Of a DNA stretch of 64,000 bases, positions 51,522 through 60,910 are shown one piece after another (position 1 is the first letter of the stretch; each line of letters begins with the position of its first letter). The translations under genes and the position numbers were made by a program. The notes under the pieces are model-generated. The model was not told the DNA's origin. It worked only from the letters and a program-made list of their open reading frames with translations, and did no database searches. The stretch is from Planctomycetota bacterium (GTDB taxonomy: Bacteria > Planctomycetota > J058 > JAJDCP01), in the NCBI GenBank assembly GCA_029260765.1, contig JAJDCP010000168.1, forward strand, positions 1-64,000, in the 5' to 3' direction.

Positions 51522-54500
51522 TTACATGCCTTCGGGACGCCGGCCCAGCTCTGCTTCAAAGCTGAGGACCTCGCCGCCGCGGGAAATTTCGAAGTTGATG
51601 GTGTCGCCCTCGGCGATCTGCTTGATGCACTGAATCAGGTCGGCTGTGACCGCGACTTTCTCGCCGCCAACGCTGGCGAAGATGTCCCCGACCCGCAGGC
51701 CGAGGCGTTCGGCCGCGGTGTCTTCGATCACAGTCACGATGGTCACGGCGCCCGCCTCGTCTTGCAGGCTCACGCCCAGAAATCCGCTGACCAGCGGTTG
51801 ATCTACATAGAAAAGCGAACAATCGCTGATATACGAGGAGGGCTGGCCGCCGGGAGCCGCCGGCCGCCCCAACACGACGCGCACGCGCGCCACGGTATCG
51901 CCATCGACGAACACACAGGCGATCTCGTCGCCGGCGCGTTTGCCTTCGAGCGCTGCCCGCAGGCTGGCGAAATCGGGGGTCGGCTGGTCTGCGACGCTCT
52001 GCAGCGTCCAACCCGGCTGGGCAACGCCCGCAAACGGGCCTGCGGGGGCGACCTCGAGCACGACCATCTTGTTGCTCAGCTTCAGACCGAGAGACGGACG
52101 CCCCGCCGGGGGGGCCGGATCGACCTGTGGAGCGGGAACCGTCTCGCCGGGCGCTCGGGCCACCACGGTACCGAAGCGCGTCTCGCCATCGGCGCCCGTG
52201 ACGATGAACTTGAGCTTTTGCCCCGGCTCGGCATCCGCGAGCACGCGGCGCATGTCGTCCAGGCTCTCGACAACTTCGCGGTCGAGGTTGCGCAGCGTGT
52301 CGCCGACGCGCATACCGGCCTGCTCCGCGGGCCCACCGGGCCGTAGCTCGAGCACCTGCATCGATTCGCTCAGGCGCACCCCCAACGACACCTGCGCGGG
52401 CTTGACCGGAGGCGCAGGAGCCGGATCGACCTGAGGAGTGGGAGCCGGCTCAGAAGCGCTGCCCATCACCACATCGAAGCTGCGTTGGACCGCAATGCTT
52501 ACCTCAGAGCCTGCCTCGAGGCCGCCGACCAAGGCGCGCAGGGCATCCATGTCCGCCAGCGCTTGACCATTGATGCTGGTGATGACATCGCCCACAGCGA
52601 TGCCTCCCGCCTCTGCACCGCTGCCCTCGAGCACCCGCACGACGTTCAAGCCTTCAAGGGTGACGCCCATGACGGGACGGCCTTCATAGTCGCCGAGCAC
52701 AACCTGGTGGCTGCGTACGACCTCGATCTGCACGACGTCGCCAGGGCGCTTGCCTGCCAGGCCTGCCCGCAGGGCTTCGACGTTTTCCAGCGTCTTGCCG
52801 TCGATCGCCGCCAGCCGGTCGCCGGCTTGCAGGCCGGCCGAAGCTGCACCGCTACCTGGGCTCACGCCAGTGAGCTCCAGTCCATTCAAGCGCACGCCCA
52901 GAACGGCCCGGCCGGTGGGAGCGGGAGCGGGCTCCGGCTCCGGAGCCGGAGTGCCTTGCTCGGGGCGCGTGCCGAGCACGACATCGAGCTCCATTACGGC
53001 ATTGCCGCGCCGGATCCGAAGCTGCAGTTGCTCGCCGACCTGACGGCCTTGCAGGTTCTCGATCAGGCCTTGACGGTCGTCGATGAAGTTGCCCGCGATC
53101 GCCAGGATCACGTCACCTTCCAAAAGCCCGGCCTTGTCGGCTGCGGAGCCGGGAACCACCGAGGCGACGCCGAGGCCGTCATCGACGGTCACACCGAGGA
53201 AGGCACGGCGCGGCTCAGCTTGCGGGCCGGGCGCCGGAACATTCTGCTGTTCTTCGCGGGCGGCCAGGGTTACCTGGACCCGCTCTTGCGTGCCGTTCCT
53301 GGCGACCAACATCTCAACCTGTTGGCCTGCGTTGAAGTCATTCATCGCCCGGCTGAAATCTTCGATGCTGGTCAGCTGACGTCCCGCGACGCGCAGGATC
53401 TGATCGCCGAGCCGCAAGCCGGCACGGTCTGCCGGGCTATCGGGCAGCACGTCGTCGATCACCAGGCCGTCGACCAGGGCGATGCCGAGGAAACCGGGAC
53501 GCCGATCCTGTTCCTCAGGAGCAGTGCCGAGCTGCACGGCCAACCGGGCAAGCCGGCGATTGCGCAGAATGGTCAGCTCGGCCTCGCTGCCTCGGGCGCG
53601 TTCGAGAGCTGCGCGCAGCCCATCGAGCTCACCGACTTCTTGGCCATTGACCTCGAACAGCAGGTCTCCACTGCGCAGGCCAGCCCGATCTGCGGGCCCC
53701 CCCGCAACCACACTGAGAACGGTCAACGCAAAGAAGTCTTCGCTCTCTTCAAGGCTGGCACCCAACCAGGGCCGTGCCTGAGGAGCCGGCGCGACCTGGG
53801 GAGGCGTGGGAGCTTCTCCAGGCGGGCCGGTCAGCACGGCGAGCAGAACCTGCTCATAACCGCCACGGGAGATGCGGAAACGGAGCGCTTCGCCTACCGA
53901 ACCCAGCGCCTGAATCTGGTCGCGCAGCTGCACCTGGCCATTGACGCGCAGGAAGGCTCCTTCGGCCTTGCTGATCGCGAGGATCTCGTCCCCGGGCCGG
54001 AAGCCGGCCAGCTCTGCCGGGCCACCAGGAGCCACGGCCGAGACCCGCAGGCTGTTCTCGACCAGGGCCATCCCCAGCCAGGGACGGGTCTGCGGGTCGG
54101 GAGCTACAGGAGCCGGACCGGGCTCGACGGCTGGCGGACGGGTCGCCACGACCTCAGGCTTGCGCCCGAGAGTCACGTACGAGCGCCGCTCGAAGCCTTC
54201 ACGCAGCAAGTCGACCACCAACACGTCGCCTTCGCGAGCAGTGCGCAGGAAGCTGAGCACGTCCTCGAGGCTCGCCACGGGAGTGTTCTGGCAGGCCACG
54301 ATGACATCGCCACTCAACAAGCCAGCGGCCTCGGCGGGACTGCCGAGCGCGACACCGTCGATGCGGCAGCCCGCAGGCTGCGCCGAGGTCGAAGCCGACA
54401 AACCGACCCACCCCTTCTCACGCTCCTTGGCTTGTTCGGGAAGCGCCGAGGCGAAGCCCGCCCGCAGGCCGACATGCACCTGTTGACGCATCGCCTGCCC

Positions 54501-55403
54501 AGCGCGCTGCAGCCGGACGGGGAAGGAGGAACCTGCAGGCAGTCCGACCAGGAAGTTCTGCAGCCCTCCGGTTGCGGTCATGGCGACGCCGTCTGCCTCG
54601 ACCAGCACATCACCTACGACCAGGTGCCTATTGGGGGAGTCTTCCGCGATGCCGACCAGGCGCAGGCCCGCGTCGGTGTTCTCGAACTGCAGCCCGAGGT
54701 AGCCGTGACGCACCTGGGCGCCCAGCTGGAGAAAGGGAAGCACGGCCTCGATCTGGGTGCCGGGCACGCAGGTGCCGAGCCAACGGCCCGCTTCATACGA
54801 GCGGTTGACCACACCGAGGATGCGCCCGTCGGTGTCGAGCAAAGGGCCCCCGTAGGAACCGGGGTTGATCGCGCAATCGGTTTCGAGCACATAGCCCCGG
54901 TAACCGTCGCTGATCCGGTAGATGCCGGAGACCACGCCGACGCTGTAGGCCGCATAGCGATCGGCATCGAGCGAGCCGAAGGCGTTGCCGACGGTGATGA
55001 CGGTCTGACCGATGTGGTGCGGCACTTTCGAGAATTCGAGGGCCTGAAGGCCTTCGACCTCGATCTTGATGATCGCGAGGTCATTGACCGCGTCGCGGGC
55101 GATGATCGTGCCGACGAACTCATGTCCATCACTGAGCTGGACAGTCACGGTTCCGGTCCTGCGGATCGCTCGCGCGCAGGTGATGATCACGCCACTCGGG
55201 TCGACGATCACCCCGGATGCTTCGAATTCTCCAGGCACGCCACCATCGATGGCGACCACCGAAGGCTTGGTCTTCTCAACGACGCTCTGCAGTTCCTGGG
55301 AGAGCTGATCGAGCCGGGTCGGTTCGTCGTCTGCCAGCAGGGGCGCGCTGAGGACCAGCGCACACAACAGCCCCGTCCAGACGAGTCTTCCTCTGTGCTT
55401 CAA
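51522..55403 (-). CDS. Giant inactive trypsin-like protein with about 11 PDZ modules
   Basis: A 1293-residue exported protein. After the signal peptide (LLCALVLSAPLLA) comes a trypsin-like domain with D108 (NDLAIIKIE) kept, but the His site reads TCARAI and the serine loop reads NPGSYGG (Tyr for Ser), so it is inactive. About eleven PDZ-like modules follow, each recognisable by an LGV/LGL carboxylate loop and an AGL..GD pair, joined by Pro/Ala/Glu linkers. Bacterial HtrA-like proteins normally have one or two PDZ domains. It is first in the operon, with the active protease third. A scaffold that recruits substrates or partners is the simplest reading. Confidence 0.9.
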   Translation of the reverse strand: MKHRGRLVWTGLLCALVLSAPLLADDEPTRLDQLSQELQSVVEKTKPSVVAIDGGVPGEFEASGVIVDPSGVIITCARAIRRTGTVTVQLSDGHEFVGTIIARDAVNDLAIIKIEVEGLQALEFSKVPHHIGQTVITVGNAFGSLDADRYAAYSVGVVSGIYRISDGYRGYVLETDCAINPGSYGGPLLDTDGRILGVVNRSYEAGRWLGTCVPGTQIEAVLPFLQLGAQVRHGYLGLQFENTDAGLRLVGIAEDSPNRHLVVGDVLVEADGVAMTATGGLQNFLVGLPAGSSFPVRLQRAGQAMRQQVHVGLRAGFASALPEQAKEREKGWVGLSASTSAQPAGCRIDGVALGSPAEAAGLLSGDVIVACQNTPVASLEDVLSFLRTAREGDVLVVDLLREGFERRSYVTLGRKPEVVATRPPAVEPGPAPVAPDPQTRPWLGMALVENSLRVSAVAPGGPAELAGFRPGDEILAISKAEGAFLRVNGQVQLRDQIQALGSVGEALRFRISRGGYEQVLLAVLTGPPGEAPTPPQVAPAPQARPWLGASLEESEDFFALTVLSVVAGGPADRAGLRSGDLLFEVNGQEVGELDGLRAALERARGSEAELTILRNRRLARLAVQLGTAPEEQDRRPGFLGIALVDGLVIDDVLPDSPADRAGLRLGDQILRVAGRQLTSIEDFSRAMNDFNAGQQVEMLVARNGTQERVQVTLAAREEQQNVPAPGPQAEPRRAFLGVTVDDGLGVASVVPGSAADKAGLLEGDVILAIAGNFIDDRQGLIENLQGRQVGEQLQLRIRRGNAVMELDVVLGTRPEQGTPAPEPEPAPAPTGRAVLGVRLNGLELTGVSPGSGAASAGLQAGDRLAAIDGKTLENVEALRAGLAGKRPGDVVQIEVVRSHQVVLGDYEGRPVMGVTLEGLNVVRVLEGSGAEAGGIAVGDVITSINGQALADMDALRALVGGLEAGSEVSIAVQRSFDVVMGSASEPAPTPQVDPAPAPPVKPAQVSLGVRLSESMQVLELRPGGPAEQAGMRVGDTLRNLDREVVESLDDMRRVLADAEPGQKLKFIVTGADGETRFGTVVARAPGETVPAPQVDPAPPAGRPSLGLKLSNKMVVLEVAPAGPFAGVAQPGWTLQSVADQPTPDFASLRAALEGKRAGDEIACVFVDGDTVARVRVVLGRPAAPGGQPSSYISDCSLFYVDQPLVSGFLGVSLQDEAGAVTIVTVIEDTAAERLGLRVGDIFASVGGEKVAVTADLIQCIKQIAEGDTINFEISRGGEVLSFEAELGRRPEGM

Positions 55404-55640
55404 CAGGCTTCCTCCTCGAGGGAGTTCAATTAATACACTTCGTTTCCAACACCTCTACGCGTACCATCCGTAGAATGTTGGGTTCATAAAGAAATCACAT
55501 CTGCTTTACATTGCCGGGAAGAAACAATACTCTGAGAGGCCGTACCGCGGGCCGCCTGCGACCGAAGAGACGCAAGCCCAGCTCAAGAAGTGAGGCGGAA
55601 CCAACGGCAACAGAAACCTTCAGGTTGCAGGAGCGAGACG

Positions 55641-58600
55641 TTGAAGAGACGAACCGTGGGAAGCATAGCGCTGGCCAGCGTGCTGCTCGTTGCCTGGGGT
55701 TTGAGCCTGCAGGGGCCTGCCGAGCCTGAACCCGACACAGCTGAGAAACTTGCCGAAGAATCTGGCACCCGTTGGCTGCTGGGACTCGATGGCGAGGCTC
55801 CTCAGAGCCTCGATGTGCTCGAGACCTACCCCGCCCTGCGGTGCGTGGTCGTGCACGGGACGGAGGCCGCCATCCGGGCCGCTCTCGACGGGCATCCCGG
55901 GGTGCGCTATCTCGAGCCTGATGCGTGGTTGTTCGCGGCAGGAAATGGCTGCTGCCTCTTTAATGAGGAAGCTTACGCCCGCGACGTACAGGATGCGATG
56001 GCCAGAGACCGCCAAACCCAGACAGCGTTTTTTGGGGACGCCTGGCAGTACGGACGCGGCGAAGACATCACTGTCGCCGTGCTCGATACCGGCATCGAAG
56101 CCGAGCACCCCGACCTGCTGGATAAGGTCCTTCCCCCCCTGGATGTGCTGGAAAGCGGCGAAAGCCATGATCTCAACGGGCATGGCACGGCGATGGCCAG
56201 CCTCGTGGCCGCCCACAACCACGAAGGCCTGCTGGGGGCCGCCCCAGAGGCCAACCTACTGCCCGTCATCGTCGCAGACCGCCAGGGAAGGGCGCGCGCT
56301 TCTCATGTTGCCGAAGGCATCCGCCGCGCCTGCGACGCCGGCGCACAGGTCGTGCTCGTCGCGATGGGGAGCCGCACGGCCACTCCCACGCTGCGTGACG
56401 CGGTCGCCTACGCAGAGTCTCAGGGCGTCCTTGTGGTGGCCGCTGCGGGCAACGAAAACCGCAGCCAGCAACTCTACCCCGCGGCCTTTCCCGAAGTTGT
56501 CTCCGTCGGTGCGCTGGGCGCTGGCGGACAACTCATCAACCTGGGCGTGCTGAGTGAAGACCTCGACGTCTTCGCGCCGGGCCTCGAAGCTCTGGTCGCG
56601 CTGCCGTTCGGCATGCGCGGCTCAGTCTCGGGCACCAGCGTCGCCGCAGCCCGGGTCGCGGGTCTCGCAGCCCTGCTGCTCGGACGCAATGACGGGCTGA
56701 ATCCCGCCCAACTGCGCTCGGTCCTGCGCGGCGGAACCCGCCAGGTAGCAGCCCTGCAGGCCTTCGAGGGGCTTCTGCCCGCCGGCCTGATCGACCCCGA
56801 AGCGGCTATCGAACGCGCGCAGGCAGGCACGGCCGATGCCCGCCTGGGCTTCCTGCGCAGCCTGCCCCGCCGGCCCCTTACGGGCGAGACCACTCGCTTG
56901 AGGGTGCGCGTGCAGAACTGCGGCAACGAACCTCTGGCCCCGCAAGAGGTCCGCTTCCAGGTAGACGGGGAGGACGTCGGCAGCGCGACCAGCCCTGCGC
57001 TTTCCGTCGGAGAGGCACGCTGGGTCGAGCTCAGTTTGAGCTTCCCCGCCGGCGAAGGGCCCGTCGCATTGCGGGCGCAGCTCGTGGACGCACACACGGC
57101 CAACAACCTGGCCGTGACACGAGTCCAACGCAGCTTCCAGCCGCTCCCTGACCTGAGCCTGCGCCGGGTGCGCCTCGAGCGGCAAGGGCCCGCAGCCCAG
57201 CTCTCCGTCGAGGTCGAGAACCTCGGCCACGGCGCTCTGACGCTGAAGGGTCTGAGCTTTCAGCTCAACGCACTCCAACAAACCGTCGCTGACGACACCC
57301 CGCTGCTGCCGGGCGAGAGCCGTTGGTTGAGCTGTGTCTTTGCGTTGGCAGAGCTGCCCGCAGAGCTCCATTGTCAAGTCTCCGCTTCAGTGGCTGCCTC
57401 TGAGCTCGACAGCTTCGACAACAACATCAGCGCAAACTTGTTCTTGACCGAGGGCGACGCACCTCTGCAGACGCAATACCAGCAGTCGAATGGCGTCGAC
57501 ATTATCTTCGACGCCCCGTGGCGTGTGGGCCCCCAGGTCGACTACCTGCCCGTACTGGTCTACGCTGCCAGCCGTGGAACCACCGACAGCAATGTGCGGC
57601 TGATGGTCGACAACCTGAGCATCGAGGGACGCGATATTCCCGATGACGGCGCTCCCAGCACGCTGATCTACGCCTGTGACCAGACCACCGTCAGCACCAG
57701 CCCGCAGGGCCTCGAGATCATCGATGAGTTGGCGGTGCCGACGGGCAGTGACGTGGCCTTCGAGGGTCTGAAGTGGCAGCAGAATGGCTACTATCGCGTG
57801 ATGCGTCTGCCCGTCGCGGGTCTGCCGGCGACACGCCCCGAGACGCTGTACCTCGACGCGACCTTCGACTGGAAGACTGAGCGTCCGATCATCTGGCAAT
57901 TTACCCAGACCGAGACCGGCAGCCATCGCAAGGTGCTCAAGGTGCACCTGAGCGACGAAGACCTGCCCCGGCTGGGAGACGGGCACTACTACGACGCGCA
58001 TTTCCACTCAGAGTCTGAGTGGCAGTTTGGCGATCAGTTCAACATCCTCGCCCCTCGTAAGGCCTACGGAGGTCCCCAGGTGATGGTGCGCGAAGCAGCC
58101 TACGCCCTGGGAATGATCGACGACCCCTCCGATGTCTTCGAGAAGATCTGCAGCACCGACCACAACTGCTTCTACAATGAGCAGGTCGATGGCGGCAATC
58201 CAGACCACCCCGACTTCCGCCCGCCGATGGGCTTCATAGCCCCTGACGGGAGTGGCCGGACAGAATTCGAGCAGATCCGCCACCTCTATGGCCGCACCGC
58301 CGGTGAAGAGATCGCTGTCAGCCACTCGAACACCGTGTTGAACTTCATCCCGGTTCCCCTGGGCGCCCACATGCTGCTCTACCAGGCCGCCCACGTCGAG
58401 GGCCCCTGGCATGGGGGCAGCGCAGCCTCGCAGGCCCTGGGGGCCGGTGCCCCCTTGCACCTGAACGTGCTTCTGTCCGACCTGGCCAAAACCAAGCGCA
58501 CCGAACAACAGAACGCCTTCATCTACTCGGCGCATGCCTTTGGTGGCGGGTTCGATTGGGGCAACGACAAGCGCCACAGTGCCTTGACGTTGAGCGCTTC

Positions 58601-60155
58601 AAAGACCGACGCCTTCGCGCACGCCGAAGGCACCGGCTTTGTATTCAAAGGCCATCAGCTCTGGAACGGCCGCGGGCCGCGCAACCTCGACAGCGCCAAG
58701 ATCGACTTCCTCAACCTCAATCCGTGGCAGGACCCGGACTTCAGCCAGGGTTCCCAGGGCTGGGACGGCAGCATCTACAACGGCTTGAGCCACTACCATG
58801 AAGACCTGAGCGAGCTGTTCGAGTTTGCGTTCGACGCCGAGCCCGACGTGCGCTTCATCCGCAAGCACTACATCATGGCGGGCAGCGATGCCCACGGCGA
58901 CTTCAACTACACCGACAACCGCGCCGCCACGCTGGTCAATATCCAGTCGACTTTTTCTGTCGACGACTCGGCCTATGGACGGGCGCGCAGCTATGTCTTC
59001 GGCGAGGGCAAGGCGGGCCAGACCGACACTGATCGCTGGATCGCAGCGCTGGCTGGCGGAAACGCTGTCTGCACCGACGGGCCTCTGCTGCGTGTGACCC
59101 TCGACAGCGAGGTGCGCTTCGACGCTTCGCAGCTGGTGTGGGACGACACCCGCAGCCAGGGCGGAGACGACGACGGGCGCATGGGAGGCGACGGGAACTA
59201 TGACGGCGGCTTCACCGCTCTGGTTCCTGCGGGCAGCCAGGCCGCTTTCCGCTACCGCTACGAGCAGACCGCCGAGCTGGGTGGCGACGTCCAGACCATC
59301 CATGTCTACCGCGACGGGGTCGGAGCACCCAACCCCAGCTGGGACCGCAACGGCACGCCGGTCCTGCAGTCGGTCGGCAAGTTGGCCACCAGCGGTGGCG
59401 GTCTCGAGCTGCAAGAACCACTGAATGCCACTGAGGAAGGCGTGGTCGACGCGCTGGCCGCGTTCTCATTCGGCGCTTTCACGGGTGGCGATCCCGATCA
59501 GGGTACGCTGCCCGTCGATGCCGGCCGCTGCTTCACGAACCCGATCTGGACGGCTCCAGTGGCCGTGCTGGTTGATGTGGGTACACCCGTGTCGGGCAAG
59601 CTGCCGGCAGGCTCGGTCGAGATCCAGCTCGATTTCCCGATCAGTATGGCCGACGCGCCCCTCAGCCTGGAGCTGAAGGCGCTGAACGACACCGGTATCT
59701 CCACCGACGCCAGCGGCGTAGCGCTGAGCACCTTCAGCGGCAGCTGGTCGGCCCACGCGGGCGTACGCAACGGACGCTTCACCGCGACCAATGATCAAGA
59801 GATCCCGCTCAACCTCGACCGTTGGCCCGATCCGCAGACCGTGACCTTCGTCGTCTACACCCGCGAGCAACCCGAAGACTACTTTGCCAACGCACTGAAC
59901 CGCGTCGCGTTCAGCTTCGAGCAACCGGGCATCGGAACCGGTGGCGGCACGGGCATCAGCACCGGCAGCACGGGCAACACCGGCAGCACGGGCAACACCG
60001 GCTCGGGCTCGACAGCAAGCACCGGAGGCGGCGGAGGCGGCGGTGGCTGCCAGGTCTCCGAGGCTTCCCCGGCAACGACGTCGCTGCTGTGGTGCTTGGT
60101 CCTGCTCCTGGCCTGCGCCCTGCCTCTGCGGTCGGCCCGGCTTGCCGATCAATAG
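55641..60155 (+). CDS. Subtilase-CARDB-PHP fusion with C-terminal GGGC anchor
   Basis: A 1504-residue exported protein. TTG 55641 stands behind AGGAG; a GTG 17 codons earlier lacks one. A signal peptide leads to an S8 protease domain with Asp near 150 (VAVLDTGIE), His near 180 (NGHGTAMAS) and Ser near 332 (SGTSVAAARV). Two CARDB-like beta domains (about 413-600) follow. Residues about 780-1150 look like a PHP metal-hydrolase domain: YDAHFHSESE, STDHNCF, MAGSDAHGDFNY. A Gly/Ser/Thr repeat then leads to GGGC near residue 1470, a hydrophobic helix and a basic tail, a surface-anchoring signal of the Myxo/JDVT-CTERM style. The PHP part may act on extracellular phosphate esters, which is inference. 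Confidence 0.88.
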   Translation: MKRRTVGSIALASVLLVAWGLSLQGPAEPEPDTAEKLAEESGTRWLLGLDGEAPQSLDVLETYPALRCVVVHGTEAAIRAALDGHPGVRYLEPDAWLFAAGNGCCLFNEEAYARDVQDAMARDRQTQTAFFGDAWQYGRGEDITVAVLDTGIEAEHPDLLDKVLPPLDVLESGESHDLNGHGTAMASLVAAHNHEGLLGAAPEANLLPVIVADRQGRARASHVAEGIRRACDAGAQVVLVAMGSRTATPTLRDAVAYAESQGVLVVAAAGNENRSQQLYPAAFPEVVSVGALGAGGQLINLGVLSEDLDVFAPGLEALVALPFGMRGSVSGTSVAAARVAGLAALLLGRNDGLNPAQLRSVLRGGTRQVAALQAFEGLLPAGLIDPEAAIERAQAGTADARLGFLRSLPRRPLTGETTRLRVRVQNCGNEPLAPQEVRFQVDGEDVGSATSPALSVGEARWVELSLSFPAGEGPVALRAQLVDAHTANNLAVTRVQRSFQPLPDLSLRRVRLERQGPAAQLSVEVENLGHGALTLKGLSFQLNALQQTVADDTPLLPGESRWLSCVFALAELPAELHCQVSASVAASELDSFDNNISANLFLTEGDAPLQTQYQQSNGVDIIFDAPWRVGPQVDYLPVLVYAASRGTTDSNVRLMVDNLSIEGRDIPDDGAPSTLIYACDQTTVSTSPQGLEIIDELAVPTGSDVAFEGLKWQQNGYYRVMRLPVAGLPATRPETLYLDATFDWKTERPIIWQFTQTETGSHRKVLKVHLSDEDLPRLGDGHYYDAHFHSESEWQFGDQFNILAPRKAYGGPQVMVREAAYALGMIDDPSDVFEKICSTDHNCFYNEQVDGGNPDHPDFRPPMGFIAPDGSGRTEFEQIRHLYGRTAGEEIAVSHSNTVLNFIPVPLGAHMLLYQAAHVEGPWHGGSAASQALGAGAPLHLNVLLSDLAKTKRTEQQNAFIYSAHAFGGGFDWGNDKRHSALTLSASKTDAFAHAEGTGFVFKGHQLWNGRGPRNLDSAKIDFLNLNPWQDPDFSQGSQGWDGSIYNGLSHYHEDLSELFEFAFDAEPDVRFIRKHYIMAGSDAHGDFNYTDNRAATLVNIQSTFSVDDSAYGRARSYVFGEGKAGQTDTDRWIAALAGGNAVCTDGPLLRVTLDSEVRFDASQLVWDDTRSQGGDDDGRMGGDGNYDGGFTALVPAGSQAAFRYRYEQTAELGGDVQTIHVYRDGVGAPNPSWDRNGTPVLQSVGKLATSGGGLELQEPLNATEEGVVDALAAFSFGAFTGGDPDQGTLPVDAGRCFTNPIWTAPVAVLVDVGTPVSGKLPAGSVEIQLDFPISMADAPLSLELKALNDTGISTDASGVALSTFSGSWSAHAGVRNGRFTATNDQEIPLNLDRWPDPQTVTFVVYTREQPEDYFANALNRVAFSFEQPGIGTGGGTGISTGSTGNTGSTGNTGSGSTASTGGGGGGGGCQVSEASPATTSLLWCLVLLLACALPLRSARLADQ
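59937..60047 (+). repeat. Gly/Ser/Thr-rich tandem repeat linker
   Basis: This coding stretch contains two 18-base direct copies around ACCGGCAGCACGGGCAAC, then further ACCGG/GGC codons giving a (STGNTG)n-like linker and an eight-Gly run before the C-terminal Cys. It is a flexible spacer between the PHP domain and the anchor. Confidence 0.7.
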
Positions 60156-60199
60156 CCCGGCAGCTATCCTGCACGTCTCAACGTGATCAGGAGCCTCCC

Positions 60200-60724
60200 A
60201 TGACCCAGAAGAGCAGACTGTGGACCGGGCTGTTGCTCGGCTTCCTGTTGTTGCCGTGCTGCGCGCAAGAAATGGCCGAACCTCCCTTCTCCGCTGACGA
60301 GATCCGTGACGCGACCCGCCCGGGCCGCCGTTACACCTTCCGTCAGGAATCTCAGGGCAATGTCACCTACAACCTGATGGAGTTCCTCAACGTCGGCGAA
60401 GACAGCCTCCTCATGATGACGACCCAGCTGAACGGCGAGCGGGAACCGATTGGAGAACCTGCGACCAAGCCGGCAACCTGGGCAGAGCTCGAGTCGCACG
60501 CGCACTTCCCGAGAGCGCACACGACCATCGAGGACGCCGAGATCGAGGTGCCCGCGGGGACTTTCGCCTGCAGCCTCTACACGGTCGCCGAACCGGGAGC
60601 TGTGATGGCACAGAGATACTGGTTCGCTAAAGATCTTCCCGGCGCGCCCGTCAAAGTCGAGGTCGAGGTGGAAGAGAAGATCGTCTTCACCATGCTGCTC
60701 GAAGAACACCGAGCTGGTGAATGA
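60200..60724 (+). CDS. Small exported lipoprotein-like protein
   Basis: A 174-residue exported protein. The signal peptide MTQKSRLWTGLLLGFLLLPC ends at a probable lipobox (LLPCC). The mature part is hydrophilic and beta-rich (RRYTFRQESQGNVTYNLMEF, GTFACSLYTVAEPGAVMAQRYWFAKDLPGAPVKVE). The C-terminal pattern (GTFxCxLY-VxEPG...YWFAKDLPGAPV) occurs in secreted proteins that measure or bind small substrates, but I cannot name the family. ATG 60200 is preceded by AGGAG. It follows the subtilase by 44 bases. Confidence 0.75.
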   Translation: MTQKSRLWTGLLLGFLLLPCCAQEMAEPPFSADEIRDATRPGRRYTFRQESQGNVTYNLMEFLNVGEDSLLMMTTQLNGEREPIGEPATKPATWAELESHAHFPRAHTTIEDAEIEVPAGTFACSLYTVAEPGAVMAQRYWFAKDLPGAPVKVEVEVEEKIVFTMLLEEHRAGE

Positions 60725-60910
60725 GGGCCGAGGAGGATGAGCTGATGCGGCGCGGTTTGCAGATCGAGGTGCCAGCATCGGCGGAAGCCGAGTGAGAACC
60801 ACGATCAAGTCGGCCTCCCGAAGAGGGCTTGGCAGCGAGCCGGCGGATCGGGTACTCTGGAGGCGTTGCCGTAGGGCAGCGTCATGCCAGCCCGGATCCG
60901 AGGGAAGACG

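Noticed and set aside
52485..55433. 982-codon open frame opposite the multi-PDZ gene
   Set aside because: The translation is Gln/Asp/His/Arg-rich without domains, typical of an antisense shadow in GC-rich repetitive sequence; the opposite frame has a signal peptide and PDZ modules.
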